Source of the DNA: Flavobacterium amniphilum
GTDB lineage: Bacteria > Bacteroidota > Bacteroidia > Flavobacteriales > Flavobacteriaceae
Assembly (NCBI RefSeq): GCF_023634845.1
Contig: NZ_JAMLJL010000002.1
Coordinates: 62,001 to 126,000, forward strand
Direction of reading: 5' to 3'
DNA: 64,000 bases
A program made the translations under genes and the position numbers. The notes under the pieces were generated by a model. The model saw only the letters and a list, made by a program, of their open reading frames with translations. It was not told the DNA's origin and did no database searches. Below are positions 8,763 to 16,663 of this stretch, piece by piece. Each line of letters begins with the position of its first letter. The stretch's first letter is position 1.

Positions 8763-9965
8763 ATGAAAGTATTTCTGAAACAACTGTTTTTTATTCCCGT
8801 GATCTGCATTCTTTTTCCTTCCTGTTCCAGTAGTGATGAAAATGAGTATGAACCCATACCTGAAGATGAATATCCAAACGTTACTGCTGCCTTCGGTGCT
8901 AATTTGGATTTAGCAAATCTATACAATTATGCGAATCAGGCTGTTCCGAATTACATTACTAAAGACAATTCAGTACCCAACCCGATAACCGATAAAGGAG
9001 CAACTTTGGGGCGTGTTCTTTTTTACGACAAAAACCTTTCTTCAAACAATACTATCTCCTGTGCCAGTTGCCACCAGCAGGCCAATGCTTTCAGTGACAG
9101 CAATACTGCCAGCACAGGAGTTAACGGAACCACTCCCAGACATTCCATGCGTCTTGTGAATTCGCGATTTGCAAGGGAATCCAAATTTTTCTGGGATGAA
9201 AGAGCCACTACCCTGGAATTCCAGACTACCCAACCCATCCAGAACCATATTGAAATGGGCTTCAGCGGTACCGAAGGTGATCAAAACATGTCCGGTTTAA
9301 TTGCCAAACTGAACGCAATACCTTATTATAAAGAGTTATTTAAGTTTGCTTATGGAACTGAAGGAATTACAGAAAACAAGATTCAATTGGCGTTAGCACA
9401 GTTTGTGAGAAGTATTCAGTCGTTTGATTCAAAATATGACATTGGAAGAGCACAGGTAGCTAATGACGGCCAACCCTTCCCAAACTTTAGCCAGCAGGAG
9501 AACAATGGTAAAAACTTATTTTTAACTGCCCCTGTTTTTGATGCTACCGGAAACAGAACCAGCGGTGGTTTAGGTTGTGCCGCTTGTCATGCTGCACCGG
9601 AGTTTGATATTGACCCGAATTCAAAAAACAATGGTATCATTGGAACATTAGAAGGTACTGGCATTGACATCACCATTACCCGCGCTCCTTCATTAAGAGA
9701 TTTAGTGAAACAGGACGGAACTTTAAACGGTAATTTCATGCATACAGGAGTCATAACAAGTTTACAGGCTGCCATTGGCCATTATGGCACGATAAACGTA
9801 GCTCCCGGAAACACAAATTTAGACCCAAGACTAATGCCAAACGGCCATGGACAGCAACTTCATCTTACTGCAAACGAAGTAAACGGAGTCATTGCTTTTC
9901 TCAGAACATTATCCGGTTCAAATGTTTATACCGATCCCAAATGGTCTTCTCCATTTCCCAATTAA
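8763..9965 (+). CDS. Di-haem cytochrome c peroxidase family lipoprotein
   Basis: 400 residues. The signal ends in a lipobox (LFPSC, Cys near 21), so it is predicted to be lipid-anchored in the periplasm. Two covalent haem c motifs are present, SCASCH near residue 100 and GCAACH near 277, as in the CcpA/MauG family of bacterial di-haem peroxidases. Further family segments are GRVLFYDKNLSSNNTISCASCH, RSIQSFDSKYD and NGNFMHTGV with a late IGHYG. It probably reduces hydrogen peroxide using electrons from cytochromes, but MauG-like modification activity cannot be excluded. Followed by its own terminator; monocistronic. Confidence 0.9.
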   Translation: MKVFLKQLFFIPVICILFPSCSSSDENEYEPIPEDEYPNVTAAFGANLDLANLYNYANQAVPNYITKDNSVPNPITDKGATLGRVLFYDKNLSSNNTISCASCHQQANAFSDSNTASTGVNGTTPRHSMRLVNSRFARESKFFWDERATTLEFQTTQPIQNHIEMGFSGTEGDQNMSGLIAKLNAIPYYKELFKFAYGTEGITENKIQLALAQFVRSIQSFDSKYDIGRAQVANDGQPFPNFSQQENNGKNLFLTAPVFDATGNRTSGGLGCAACHAAPEFDIDPNSKNNGIIGTLEGTGIDITITRAPSLRDLVKQDGTLNGNFMHTGVITSLQAAIGHYGTINVAPGNTNLDPRLMPNGHGQQLHLTANEVNGVIAFLRTLSGSNVYTDPKWSSPFPN

Positions 9966-9969
9966 CAGT

Positions 9970-9995
9970 AAAGCGCCGTAAAAAGCGCTTTTTTG
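9970..9995 (+). terminator. Intrinsic terminator after the peroxidase gene
   Basis: AAGCGC (9971-9976) pairs with GCGCTT (9985-9990) and is followed by a T run. Confidence 0.75.
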
Positions 9996-10050
9996 TTGAA
10001 AAATACTTTTAAAAAACTGGCAACTTTTTTTATACTCCGAATGCAATAAC

Positions 10051-10058
10051 TATCTTTG
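10051..10058 (+). promoter_or_regulatory. pheT promoter -7 element
   Basis: TATCTTTG matches TAnnTTTG exactly and lies 30 bases before the pheT ATG. I see no convincing TTG at the -33 position. Confidence 0.5.
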
Positions 10059-10087
10059 CCTTTCTTAAAAATATACGCACTAAAAAA

Positions 10088-12514
10088 ATGAAGATTTCAT
10101 ATAACTGGTTAAAGCAATTTATTAAAACGGATTGGGATTCGGAAAAAACCGGAGCAATGTTGACTGACTTAGGTCTGGAAGTAGAAGGAATTGAAAAATA
10201 CCAATCTATTAAAGGAGGTTTGGAAGGTATCGTTGTGGGACACGTTCTTACATGTGTACAACATCCGAATGCTGATAAACTTAAAATCACAACCGTTGAC
10301 CTTGGAGGCGAATCTCCTGTTCAGATCGTTTGTGGTGCCAGTAATGTTGCTGCGGGACAAAAAGTTCCTGTTGCCACTATCGGTACTAAATTATATGATA
10401 AGGAAGGTGCAGCATTTGAAATCAAAAAAGGGAAAATCAGAGGTGAAGAAAGCCACGGAATGATTTGTGCCGAAGATGAATTGGGATTAGGTGACAGCCA
10501 CGACGGAATCATGGTTCTTGATGAAAAGCTGGTTCCGGGTACTCCTGCTTCAAAAGTATTCAATATTGAAAATGACGAAGTTTTCGAAATCGGATTGACG
10601 CCCAACCGTGCTGATGCAATGAGCCACTGGGGTGTTGCCCGCGATTTGCGTGCCGGTATGTTACAGCAGGACGAGCACGTTGAATTGATTACACCTTCTG
10701 TAAGTTCGTACAAAGTAGAAAAAAGAACACTTAAGATCGATGTTAAAGTTGAGGATAATAAATTAGTACCAAGATATTGTGGTGTTACCATTTCCGATTT
10801 GAAAGTTGGTCCTTCACCAGCTTGGTTGCAAAACCGTTTGAAAGTCATTGGGCTTACTCCTAAAAACAATGTAGTTGACGTTACTAATTATGTATTGCAT
10901 GAATTGGGACAGCCGTTACATGCTTTTGATGCCTCTAAAATACACGGAAAAGTGATTGTTAAAAATGCAGAAGAAGGAGCAAAATTCATCACACTGGATG
11001 ATGCTGAACGTACTTTAAGTGCTGAAGACATCATGATTTATGATGAAAAAGGTCCGTTATGTATTGCAGGTGTTATGGGTGGAAAGAATTCAGGGGTTAA
11101 TGAAACCACCACTTCTATTTTCCTGGAGAGTGCTTACTTTAATCCGGTATCGGTAAGAAAAACAGCAAAGCGTCACGGAATTAATTCGGATGCATCATTC
11201 CGCTTTGAAAGAGGAATTGATCCAAGCATTACAGAATATGCTTTAAAGCGTGCAGCCATCTTAATCAGAGAAGTTGCCGGTGGTGATATGACTTCTGACA
11301 TTATAGATGTATATCCTAAAAAAGTTGAAGACCATCAGGTTTTATTAAACTTAGAAAAAGTTAATAAATTAATCGGGCAAACTATTCCGGATGATGAAAT
11401 TAAAAACATTTTGGTTTCATTGGATATTAAAGTAAATAGTATTTCCAAAGTTGGTTTAGGACTTGTAGTTCCTGCTTATCGTGTGGATGTAACCCGTGAG
11501 ATTGACGTAATCGAAGAAATCTTACGTGTTTACGGATACAATAACATTCAGTTTACCCAAAAACTAAACGCTACAACTGCGCATTCCGCAAGAACCGAAG
11601 ATTATAAAATACAAAATATAGTTGCAGGATTATTGGTTGGAAACGGTTTCAACGAAATGATGGCCAATTCCCTGACAACTCCTTCTTATGTTGCGTTAAG
11701 CGACAGCATCAATGAAAGCAACAATGTATTGATGTTAAATCCGTTAAGCGGTGATTTGTCTGCGATGCGTCAATCGTTATTATTTTCGGCTTTAGAGGCT
11801 GTTTCGTTCAACATTAACAGAAGAAATTCCGATTTAAAATTATTTGAATTCGGTAAATCTTACCATAAATTACTATCCGGTTATCAGGAAAATGCCCATT
11901 TGACATTAACCGTAACAGGGAATCGAAACAGTGAAAGTTGGACTGGTGCGCAAAAGCCATCAGATTTCTTCTTGTTCAAAGGTTATATTTTAGGTATTTT
12001 AGAGCGCTTAGGTTTGACCAAAACTTTAGTAACCAGTCCGTTGAAAACTGATGTTTTTGCTGAAGGTATGGTTTATGAGTCTGGGAATTCGACTTTAGTA
12101 GAATTTGGAACTATCAAGAAAACCATTTTAAAACAATTTGATATCAAGCAGGATGTCTTCTTTGCAGATTTCAATTGGAATTCGATCTTAAAAAATATTT
12201 CAGCAAACGGAATTAAATTTACAGAGATCTCTAAATATCCAGAAGTAAGACGTGATTTAGCATTGTTATTGGATGATAAAGTTGAATTTTCTAAAATTTT
12301 TGATTTAGCGAAAGCAACTGAGAAAAATTTATTAAAGAAAATTGATTTATTTGACGTTTACCAAGGTAAAAACTTGCCCGAAGGTAAAAAATCATATGCT
12401 GTAAGTTTCACATTACAAGACAGTTCAAAAACATTGACTGATGCTCAGATTGATAAAGTAATGGGTAAACTGACCCAGTCTTTTGAAACCGAATTAGGAG
12501 CCAGTTTAAGATAA
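10088..12514 (+). CDS. pheT: Phenylalanine--tRNA ligase beta subunit
   Basis: Beta chain of the heterotetrameric PheRS that charges tRNA-Phe. 808 residues, the expected length. Domain order visible: N-terminal MKISYNWLKQF, EMAP-type tRNA-binding domain (about 40-155, GIVVGHVL...HPNADKLKI), B3/B4 editing domain (about 215-395, containing HELGQPLHAFD and GVMGG), B5 domain (about 405-480), catalytic-core-like domain, and the C-terminal FDX-ACB anticodon-binding domain (about 715-808, starting near KYPEVRRDLALL). pheS is not adjacent in this window. A hairpin at 12547-12593 follows it. Confidence 0.97.
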   Translation: MKISYNWLKQFIKTDWDSEKTGAMLTDLGLEVEGIEKYQSIKGGLEGIVVGHVLTCVQHPNADKLKITTVDLGGESPVQIVCGASNVAAGQKVPVATIGTKLYDKEGAAFEIKKGKIRGEESHGMICAEDELGLGDSHDGIMVLDEKLVPGTPASKVFNIENDEVFEIGLTPNRADAMSHWGVARDLRAGMLQQDEHVELITPSVSSYKVEKRTLKIDVKVEDNKLVPRYCGVTISDLKVGPSPAWLQNRLKVIGLTPKNNVVDVTNYVLHELGQPLHAFDASKIHGKVIVKNAEEGAKFITLDDAERTLSAEDIMIYDEKGPLCIAGVMGGKNSGVNETTTSIFLESAYFNPVSVRKTAKRHGINSDASFRFERGIDPSITEYALKRAAILIREVAGGDMTSDIIDVYPKKVEDHQVLLNLEKVNKLIGQTIPDDEIKNILVSLDIKVNSISKVGLGLVVPAYRVDVTREIDVIEEILRVYGYNNIQFTQKLNATTAHSARTEDYKIQNIVAGLLVGNGFNEMMANSLTTPSYVALSDSINESNNVLMLNPLSGDLSAMRQSLLFSALEAVSFNINRRNSDLKLFEFGKSYHKLLSGYQENAHLTLTVTGNRNSESWTGAQKPSDFFLFKGYILGILERLGLTKTLVTSPLKTDVFAEGMVYESGNSTLVEFGTIKKTILKQFDIKQDVFFADFNWNSILKNISANGIKFTEISKYPEVRRDLALLLDDKVEFSKIFDLAKATEKNLLKKIDLFDVYQGKNLPEGKKSYAVSFTLQDSSKTLTDAQIDKVMGKLTQSFETELGASLR

Positions 12515-12546
12515 TTTTCCAACTGTTAAATACAGTTATTTTATTG

Positions 12547-12593
12547 TAACACAATCTGTAAATCACTAACTTAGTGACATATAGATTGTGTTA
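12547..12593 (+). promoter_or_regulatory. Long two-part hairpin ending on the start codon of the next gene
   Basis: Outer arms TAACACAATCT (12547-12557) and AGATTGTGTTA (12583-12593) are perfectly complementary over 11 pairs, and inner arms TCACTAA (12563-12569) and TTAGTGA (12571-12577) are complementary too. The last base is the A of the downstream ATG, and a T run follows two bases later. It could serve as a terminator for pheT, as a start-site occluding structure, or as a palindromic operator; sequence alone does not decide. Confidence 0.7.
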
Positions 12594-13276
12594 TGTTTTT
12601 TAACAAGGTTAATATTAAAGACGTTTTAATACGGGAAAACTCAAAACCGGGTCATGAATCTTCTTTGCTTCAATTTACACAATCTGTACTTGATACTAAT
12701 GATTCAGATCAATATACACTCGTCAATAAACTGTACATCAACAAATTAGAAAACGATAAGGTTTTCCATATCGATACCATCCGGAAAATATGCATCACTT
12801 ACAGGTTACGCTTTTTAAACAGTAAATACTACAAATTAGACATTCCAGAAGAAGCCAATATCAAAATCCGACAACTCGAAATTGATCACAAAACATCCCT
12901 GCACAGCTTTAAAATACTCGCAACGGCAAAAGCTTTGAAACTCAAAAATTATGACGATCCTTTACTTTTTGTTCCCATGGGAAATGATTATTACTATTTA
13001 ATCTATAAGTGGGGAAACGATTTGAGTCCGTTGCGAAAATGGAAAGCTCTACCTTATAGAAACTTCGGTAATTTACTTGCGTTCATTTTACTCTTGAGTA
13101 TTGCCACAACCTTTATGCTACCTTATGAAAAACTGGGTACCGAAACGTATTCTACCATAAAAATGATTACTTTCCTCTTTATCTTCAAAACCTACTGTGC
13201 CATATATATATATTATTTCTTCTGGAAGGGAAAACATTTCAGTGTGAGTAATTGGGACAGTATTTATTACAATTAG
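12593..13276 (+). CDS. Hypothetical protein with two C-terminal membrane helices
   Basis: 227 residues, not recognised. The first about 150 residues are soluble in character, with segments such as KVFHIDTIRKICITYRLRF and YYYLIYKWGNDLSPLRKW, followed by two hydrophobic segments (about 159-175 and 188-208) and a short aromatic tail. There is no signal peptide, so the N-terminal part is likely cytoplasmic. No other ATG lies near the beginning, so the start at 12593 is taken, although it is buried in the stem of the preceding hairpin. Codon use looks like its neighbours. Probably its own transcription unit or a pheT read-through gene. Confidence 0.65.
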   Translation: MFFNKVNIKDVLIRENSKPGHESSLLQFTQSVLDTNDSDQYTLVNKLYINKLENDKVFHIDTIRKICITYRLRFLNSKYYKLDIPEEANIKIRQLEIDHKTSLHSFKILATAKALKLKNYDDPLLFVPMGNDYYYLIYKWGNDLSPLRKWKALPYRNFGNLLAFILLLSIATTFMLPYEKLGTETYSTIKMITFLFIFKTYCAIYIYYFFWKGKHFSVSNWDSIYYN

Positions 13277-13336
13277 CCTCTAGTTTTAGCAATCCTTTTC
13301 TTAACCTAGATTAAGTGTATCCGTGAATATTCGGAG

Positions 13337-13344
13337 TACCTTTG
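13337..13344 (+). promoter_or_regulatory. Promoter -7 element of the pirin cluster
   Basis: TACCTTTG, an exact TAnnTTTG match 25 bases before the ATG at 13370. No clear TTG at -33. Confidence 0.5.
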
Positions 13345-13369
13345 GGTATCATTTAAAAAATAGGAAACA

Positions 13370-14248
13370 ATGACAACAAAAAAAATCGAATTGGTAGCCG
13401 AACCAAAAGCACCGCATTTTGTTGGTGATGGTTTTAGAGTGCACAATTTTATCCCGAGCGGTTATCGTTTGGATATGGAACGTATGAGTCCGTTTATCAT
13501 GTTAGATTACAATTCAAAATATAACTTCCCTCCTTCTGAGATTCCTAAAGGAGTTGGTGTTCATCCGCACCGTGGTTTTGAAACCGTTACGATTGCTTAT
13601 AAAGGAAAAGTAGCACACCACGACAGCGCAGGAGGTGGCGGAATCATAGGTGAAGGTGATGTACAGTGGATGACAGCGGCTTCGGGCGTATTGCATAAAG
13701 AATATCATGAAGAAGAATTCAGCAAAACCGGAGGAGAATTTCAGATGGTACAACTTTGGGTAAATTTACCGGCAAAAGATAAAATGAGCAATCCAAAATA
13801 CCAGGCGATAGCCAATGTAGAAATGGGACGCTTTGAACTTCCGGATAATGCCGGTTTCATCGAAGTGATTGCCGGTAGTTATGAAAATGTAAACGGCCCG
13901 GCTTCAACCTTTACACCGGTTCATATGCAAAATGCAAAACTGAATAAAGGAGGCAAAGCAGGCTTTTCATTTCCGGCGCATTATAACACTGCTCTACTGG
14001 TTATCGAGGGAAGTGTAAAAGTGAATAATGAAGAAGTTGTACCAACCGATCATTTTGTTTTGTTTGAAAACGAAGGCGAAGACTTTACTATTGAAGCACT
14101 TGAAAATGCAGTGGTTTTAGTTTTGAGCGGTGAACCCATCAACGAACCTATTTTTCCGCATGGACCATTTGTAATGAATACACGTGAAGAAATTGTTCAG
14201 GCAATAGACGATTTCAATAATGGAAAATTTGGTCATTTAGAAAACTAA
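13370..14248 (+). CDS. Pirin family protein
   Basis: 292 residues; bicupin metalloprotein of the pirin family, cytoplasmic, with quercetinase or redox-sensor roles reported for some members. The N-terminal cupin contains the metal-binding pattern GVHPHRGFETVTI (two histidines) and a later histidine/glutamate set in ASGVLHKEYHEE. Pirin signatures EGDVQWMTAASG and FQMVQLWVNLP are present, as is the C-terminal GEPINEPIFPHGPFVMNTREEI. First gene of a cluster with a GNAT protein, a second pirin and an OsmC protein, all on the plus strand with short gaps. Substrate unknown. Confidence 0.9.
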   Translation: MTTKKIELVAEPKAPHFVGDGFRVHNFIPSGYRLDMERMSPFIMLDYNSKYNFPPSEIPKGVGVHPHRGFETVTIAYKGKVAHHDSAGGGGIIGEGDVQWMTAASGVLHKEYHEEEFSKTGGEFQMVQLWVNLPAKDKMSNPKYQAIANVEMGRFELPDNAGFIEVIAGSYENVNGPASTFTPVHMQNAKLNKGGKAGFSFPAHYNTALLVIEGSVKVNNEEVVPTDHFVLFENEGEDFTIEALENAVVLVLSGEPINEPIFPHGPFVMNTREEIVQAIDDFNNGKFGHLEN

Positions 14249-14279
14249 TGGCCAAATTTTATCAATCTGAAATTCTAAA

Positions 14280-14307
14280 AATCTAATCATCCAATAATCT
14301 AATCATC
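14280..14307. repeat. Short direct repeat between pirin and GNAT genes
   Basis: AATCTAATCATC occurs at 14280-14291 and again at 14296-14307, in an AT-rich low-complexity spacer. It resembles decayed simple repeats common between flavobacterial genes. No function is implied. Confidence 0.6.
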
Positions 14308-14313
14308 TAAAAA

Positions 14314-14628
14314 ATGAAGCCAGAATTTGAAAATATTCCGTTAGTTAAAAACGAAAGCGAGCACCAATTTGAGATCACAGTCGAAAACCACAAAGCTTTA
14401 ATCGCTTATAAGGAAAGACCCGGTATAATTACTTTAATACACACGGGAGTTGAACCGGAGCTTGAAGGAAAAGGCGCTGCCACAGCGGTAATTGAAAAGA
14501 CTTTGGATTATCTTGAGAAAAATAACTATAAACTGGTTCCGTTGTGTCCATTGGTATTTGCCTATATCAAAAGACATCCGGAATGGAAACGGATTGTGGA
14601 TGAAAATTTCAAAGGATTTGAAGAATAA
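14314..14628 (+). CDS. Small GNAT-fold N-acetyltransferase (Acetyltransf_CG type)
   Basis: 104 residues, the compact GCN5-related acetyltransferase seen in many bacteria (YidJ/GTNAT type). Visible are the beta-strand ALIAYKERPGIITLIHTGVEPELEGKGAATAVIEKTL region, where the loop EGKGAA takes the place of the usual acetyl-CoA pyrophosphate loop, and the C-terminal PLCPLVFAYIKRHPEW motif typical of this subfamily, with a conserved Cys and His. The acceptor substrate is unknown. It sits between two pirin genes; a 65-base AT-rich spacer precedes it. Confidence 0.85.
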   Translation: MKPEFENIPLVKNESEHQFEITVENHKALIAYKERPGIITLIHTGVEPELEGKGAATAVIEKTLDYLEKNNYKLVPLCPLVFAYIKRHPEWKRIVDENFKGFEE

Positions 14629-14656
14629 ACTTTAATTTTAAGCAAAATAAAAAACA

Positions 14657-15538
14657 ATGTCAAACATACAACTGATTATTGAAGAACGTTCAGCAGATAT
14701 TGGGAACTTTATGGTGGGCCGGTTACTGCCTTTCCGGGAGAAAAGAACCGTGGGACCATTTGCTTTTATCGATCACATGGGGCCTTCCTTGCTTAAGGAT
14801 TACCAGAATTTAGATGTTCCGCCGCATCCTCACATTGGATTATCAACATTGACGTATCTTTTTGAAGGAAGTATCATGCACAAAGACAGTTTGGGGACCG
14901 AACTTGAAATTCAGCCCGGAGCGGTAAACTGGATGACAGCCGGAAGCGGAATTGTACATTCGGAACGGACGCCACAGTACTTAAGAACTTCGGAAAAAAG
15001 CTTGCACGGATTGCAGATTTGGGTTGCACTTCCGAAGGAACTCGAAGAGATGGATCCAACTTTCAGTCATGTTGAAAAAGAAGACATTCCGTACTGGGAA
15101 CAAGACGGATTATCAATTAAACTTGTCGCAGGAGAAGCTTTCGGGCGGAAATCACCCGTGCCGGTATACAGTCCGTTATATTTTTTAGAGATCAAATCGG
15201 ATACAAAACAAAAAGTAACGATTGGTGATGAATTATACGGCGAAAGTGCCCTGTATATCCTTGAAGGAAGCATCAGTGACGGAACCAACAATTTCGGGCC
15301 AAAACAGATTTTGATTGCAAAAGACACCAAATTTTGTGAGTTTGAAATAGAAGCCAATACCACCGTTTATATTTTTGGCGGAGAACCTTTTCCGGAGGAA
15401 CGGTTTATCTTTTGGAACTTCGTTTCATCAAGCAAAGAACGTATTGAAAAGGCTAAAACCGACTGGACGAACCAGACTTTTGCCAAAGTTCCCGGCGAAA
15501 CCGAATTTGTACCACTACCCGCACCTATTAAATTTTAA
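14657..15538 (+). CDS. Second pirin family protein
   Basis: 293 residues. The same bicupin family as the gene at 13370 but from a different subgroup: the metal-site motif reads PPHPHIGLSTLTYLFEGS and the later set is GSGIVHSERTP, with GLQIWVALP downstream. The C-terminal cupin and tail (GEPFPEERFIFWNFVSSS) match pirins that act on the outer side of the family tree from human pirin. It follows the GNAT gene by 28 bases and precedes the OsmC gene by 5 bases, which implies co-transcription. Having two pirins in one operon suggests different substrates. Confidence 0.9.
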   Translation: MSNIQLIIEERSADIGNFMVGRLLPFREKRTVGPFAFIDHMGPSLLKDYQNLDVPPHPHIGLSTLTYLFEGSIMHKDSLGTELEIQPGAVNWMTAGSGIVHSERTPQYLRTSEKSLHGLQIWVALPKELEEMDPTFSHVEKEDIPYWEQDGLSIKLVAGEAFGRKSPVPVYSPLYFLEIKSDTKQKVTIGDELYGESALYILEGSISDGTNNFGPKQILIAKDTKFCEFEIEANTTVYIFGGEPFPEERFIFWNFVSSSKERIEKAKTDWTNQTFAKVPGETEFVPLPAPIKF

Positions 15539-15543
15539 GAAGC

Positions 15544-15936
15544 ATGCCACGAATAACTGCAACCATAGGACATCAGAACTATAAAACCGAGATTACGACC
15601 GAAACCAACATTTTAATCGCTGACGAACCCAAGGAAGTGGGCGGTCAGGGACTGGGATTTGCACCAAGGGAATTACTTGCTTCCTCATTAGGCGCCTGCA
15701 CGGCCATCACCTTAAAGATGTATGCCAACAGAAAAGGCTGGAATTTAGAAGAAGCCAAAGTAGATGTTGAATTCCGTTGGGATAAAGAGAATTTGAAATC
15801 GGTTATGGAACGGAAGGTTGAATTGATTGGTGATCTAGACGAAGAACAGAAAGCAAGATTACTGGTAATTGCCAATTCATGTCCGGTGCATAAGATTTTG
15901 TCTAATCCGATAGAGATTAGTACTGTTTTAGAGTAA
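15544..15936 (+). CDS. OsmC/Ohr family protein
   Basis: 130 residues. OsmC-like proteins detoxify organic hydroperoxides using two cysteines, with DsbD/lipoamide or other thiols as reductant. Both expected cysteines are visible, in SLGACTAITL near residue 57 and NSCPVHKIL near 117, and the family segment GGQGLGFAPRELLASSLGAC precedes the first. It starts 5 bases after the second pirin gene, so this operon end couples pirins with a thiol peroxidase-like protein and suggests an oxidative or electrophile stress role (inference). Confidence 0.9.
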   Translation: MPRITATIGHQNYKTEITTETNILIADEPKEVGGQGLGFAPRELLASSLGACTAITLKMYANRKGWNLEEAKVDVEFRWDKENLKSVMERKVELIGDLDEEQKARLLVIANSCPVHKILSNPIEISTVLE

Positions 15937-15939
15937 ATA

Positions 15940-16491
15940 GTCCTTAGCTCTTAGTCCTTAGTAACTGGTACGATTAAGATAATTAGTGGTACCAGTTATT
16001 CTTTAGTCGATACCATTTAAAGAGTCCTTAGTTCATAGTGCTTAGTTCTTAGTAATGGCTAAAGAATGCTTAATACCACTAAAAAGTCTTTGGTACCACT
16101 TACAAAATCATCAATACCAGTTAAAAAGTCTTCGGTACCACTTGACTTCGACAGGCTCAGCCACCGAATATCTACCAATACCACTTAAAAACTATCAGTA
16201 CCACCTAAAAACTCTCAGTACCACTTAAAAACTATCGGTACCACCTAAAAACTCTCAGTACCACTTAAAAAGTCTTCGGTACCACCTAAAAAATCATCTG
16301 TACCACCTAAAAAGTCTTCTGTACCACCTAAAGAATGACCAGTACCACTTAAAAAGTCTTTGGTACCACTTAAAGAATCATCTGTACCACCTAAAGAATG
16401 ACCAGTACCACTTAAAAAGTCTTCGGTACCACCTAAAGAATCATCTGTACCACTAGAAAAGTCCTTAGTACTTAGCTCTTAGTCCTTAGTA
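15940..16491. repeat. 21-bp tandem repeat array B with flanking repeats (gene-free stretch)
   Basis: The 727 bases between the OsmC and phosphoesterase genes hold no credible gene. From about 16070 to 16455 a 21-base unit repeats, with a near-constant half GTACCAC[C/T]TAAA and a variable half (AAGTCTTCG, AATCATCT, GAATGACCA, ACTATCAG and others). Triplets of variants recur as a 63-base higher-order unit near 16340-16450. The sequence CTTAGCTCTTAGTCCTTAGT occurs on the left (15943-15962) and right (16471-16490) of the array, and a perfect inverted repeat TAACTGGTAC/GTACCAGTTA flanks the left side (15962-15971, 15989-15998). Confidence 0.9.
16141..16166. repeat. Copy of a dispersed Bacteroidota REP-like sequence inside array B
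   Basis: The segment ACTTCGACAGGCTCAGCCACC interrupts the tandem array without the 21-base periodicity. It matches a short motif (CTTCGACA-GCTCAG) that I know to be scattered between genes in many Bacteroidota. Recognition is from memory; a genome-wide count would confirm it. Confidence 0.6.
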
Positions 16492-16594
16492 TCTACAAAA
16501 GAGTGATTGAAATTACTTAAGAATGTTCTATTGTTAGTTATACATTCTCTACCAGGGACTAAGGACTTGGCAATAAGTACTATTTACTAAACAA

Positions 16595-16625
16595 AAATCC
16601 CATCACCTTTTACGGGATGGGATTT
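16595..16625 (-). terminator. Terminator of the phosphoesterase gene
   Basis: AAATCCCATC (16595-16604) pairs with GATGGGATTT (16616-16625); on the minus strand it is followed by T-rich sequence, and it lies 39 bases past the stop codon. Confidence 0.75.
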
Positions 16626-16663
16626 AAACTACAACACATTTTCAGAGATGGGGCGACTACAAC

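Noticed and set aside
10321..10869. 182-residue minus-strand ORF within pheT
   Set aside because: Antisense shadow of a conserved domain of PheT.
13370..15936. Horizontally acquired island
   Set aside because: Base composition, codon use and promoters look like the rest of the window, and there are no mobility genes or tRNA-bounded repeats.
16061..16455. CRISPR array
   Set aside because: Constant halves are only about 12 bases, the variable halves recur among units, units are 21 bases, and there are no cas genes nearby.
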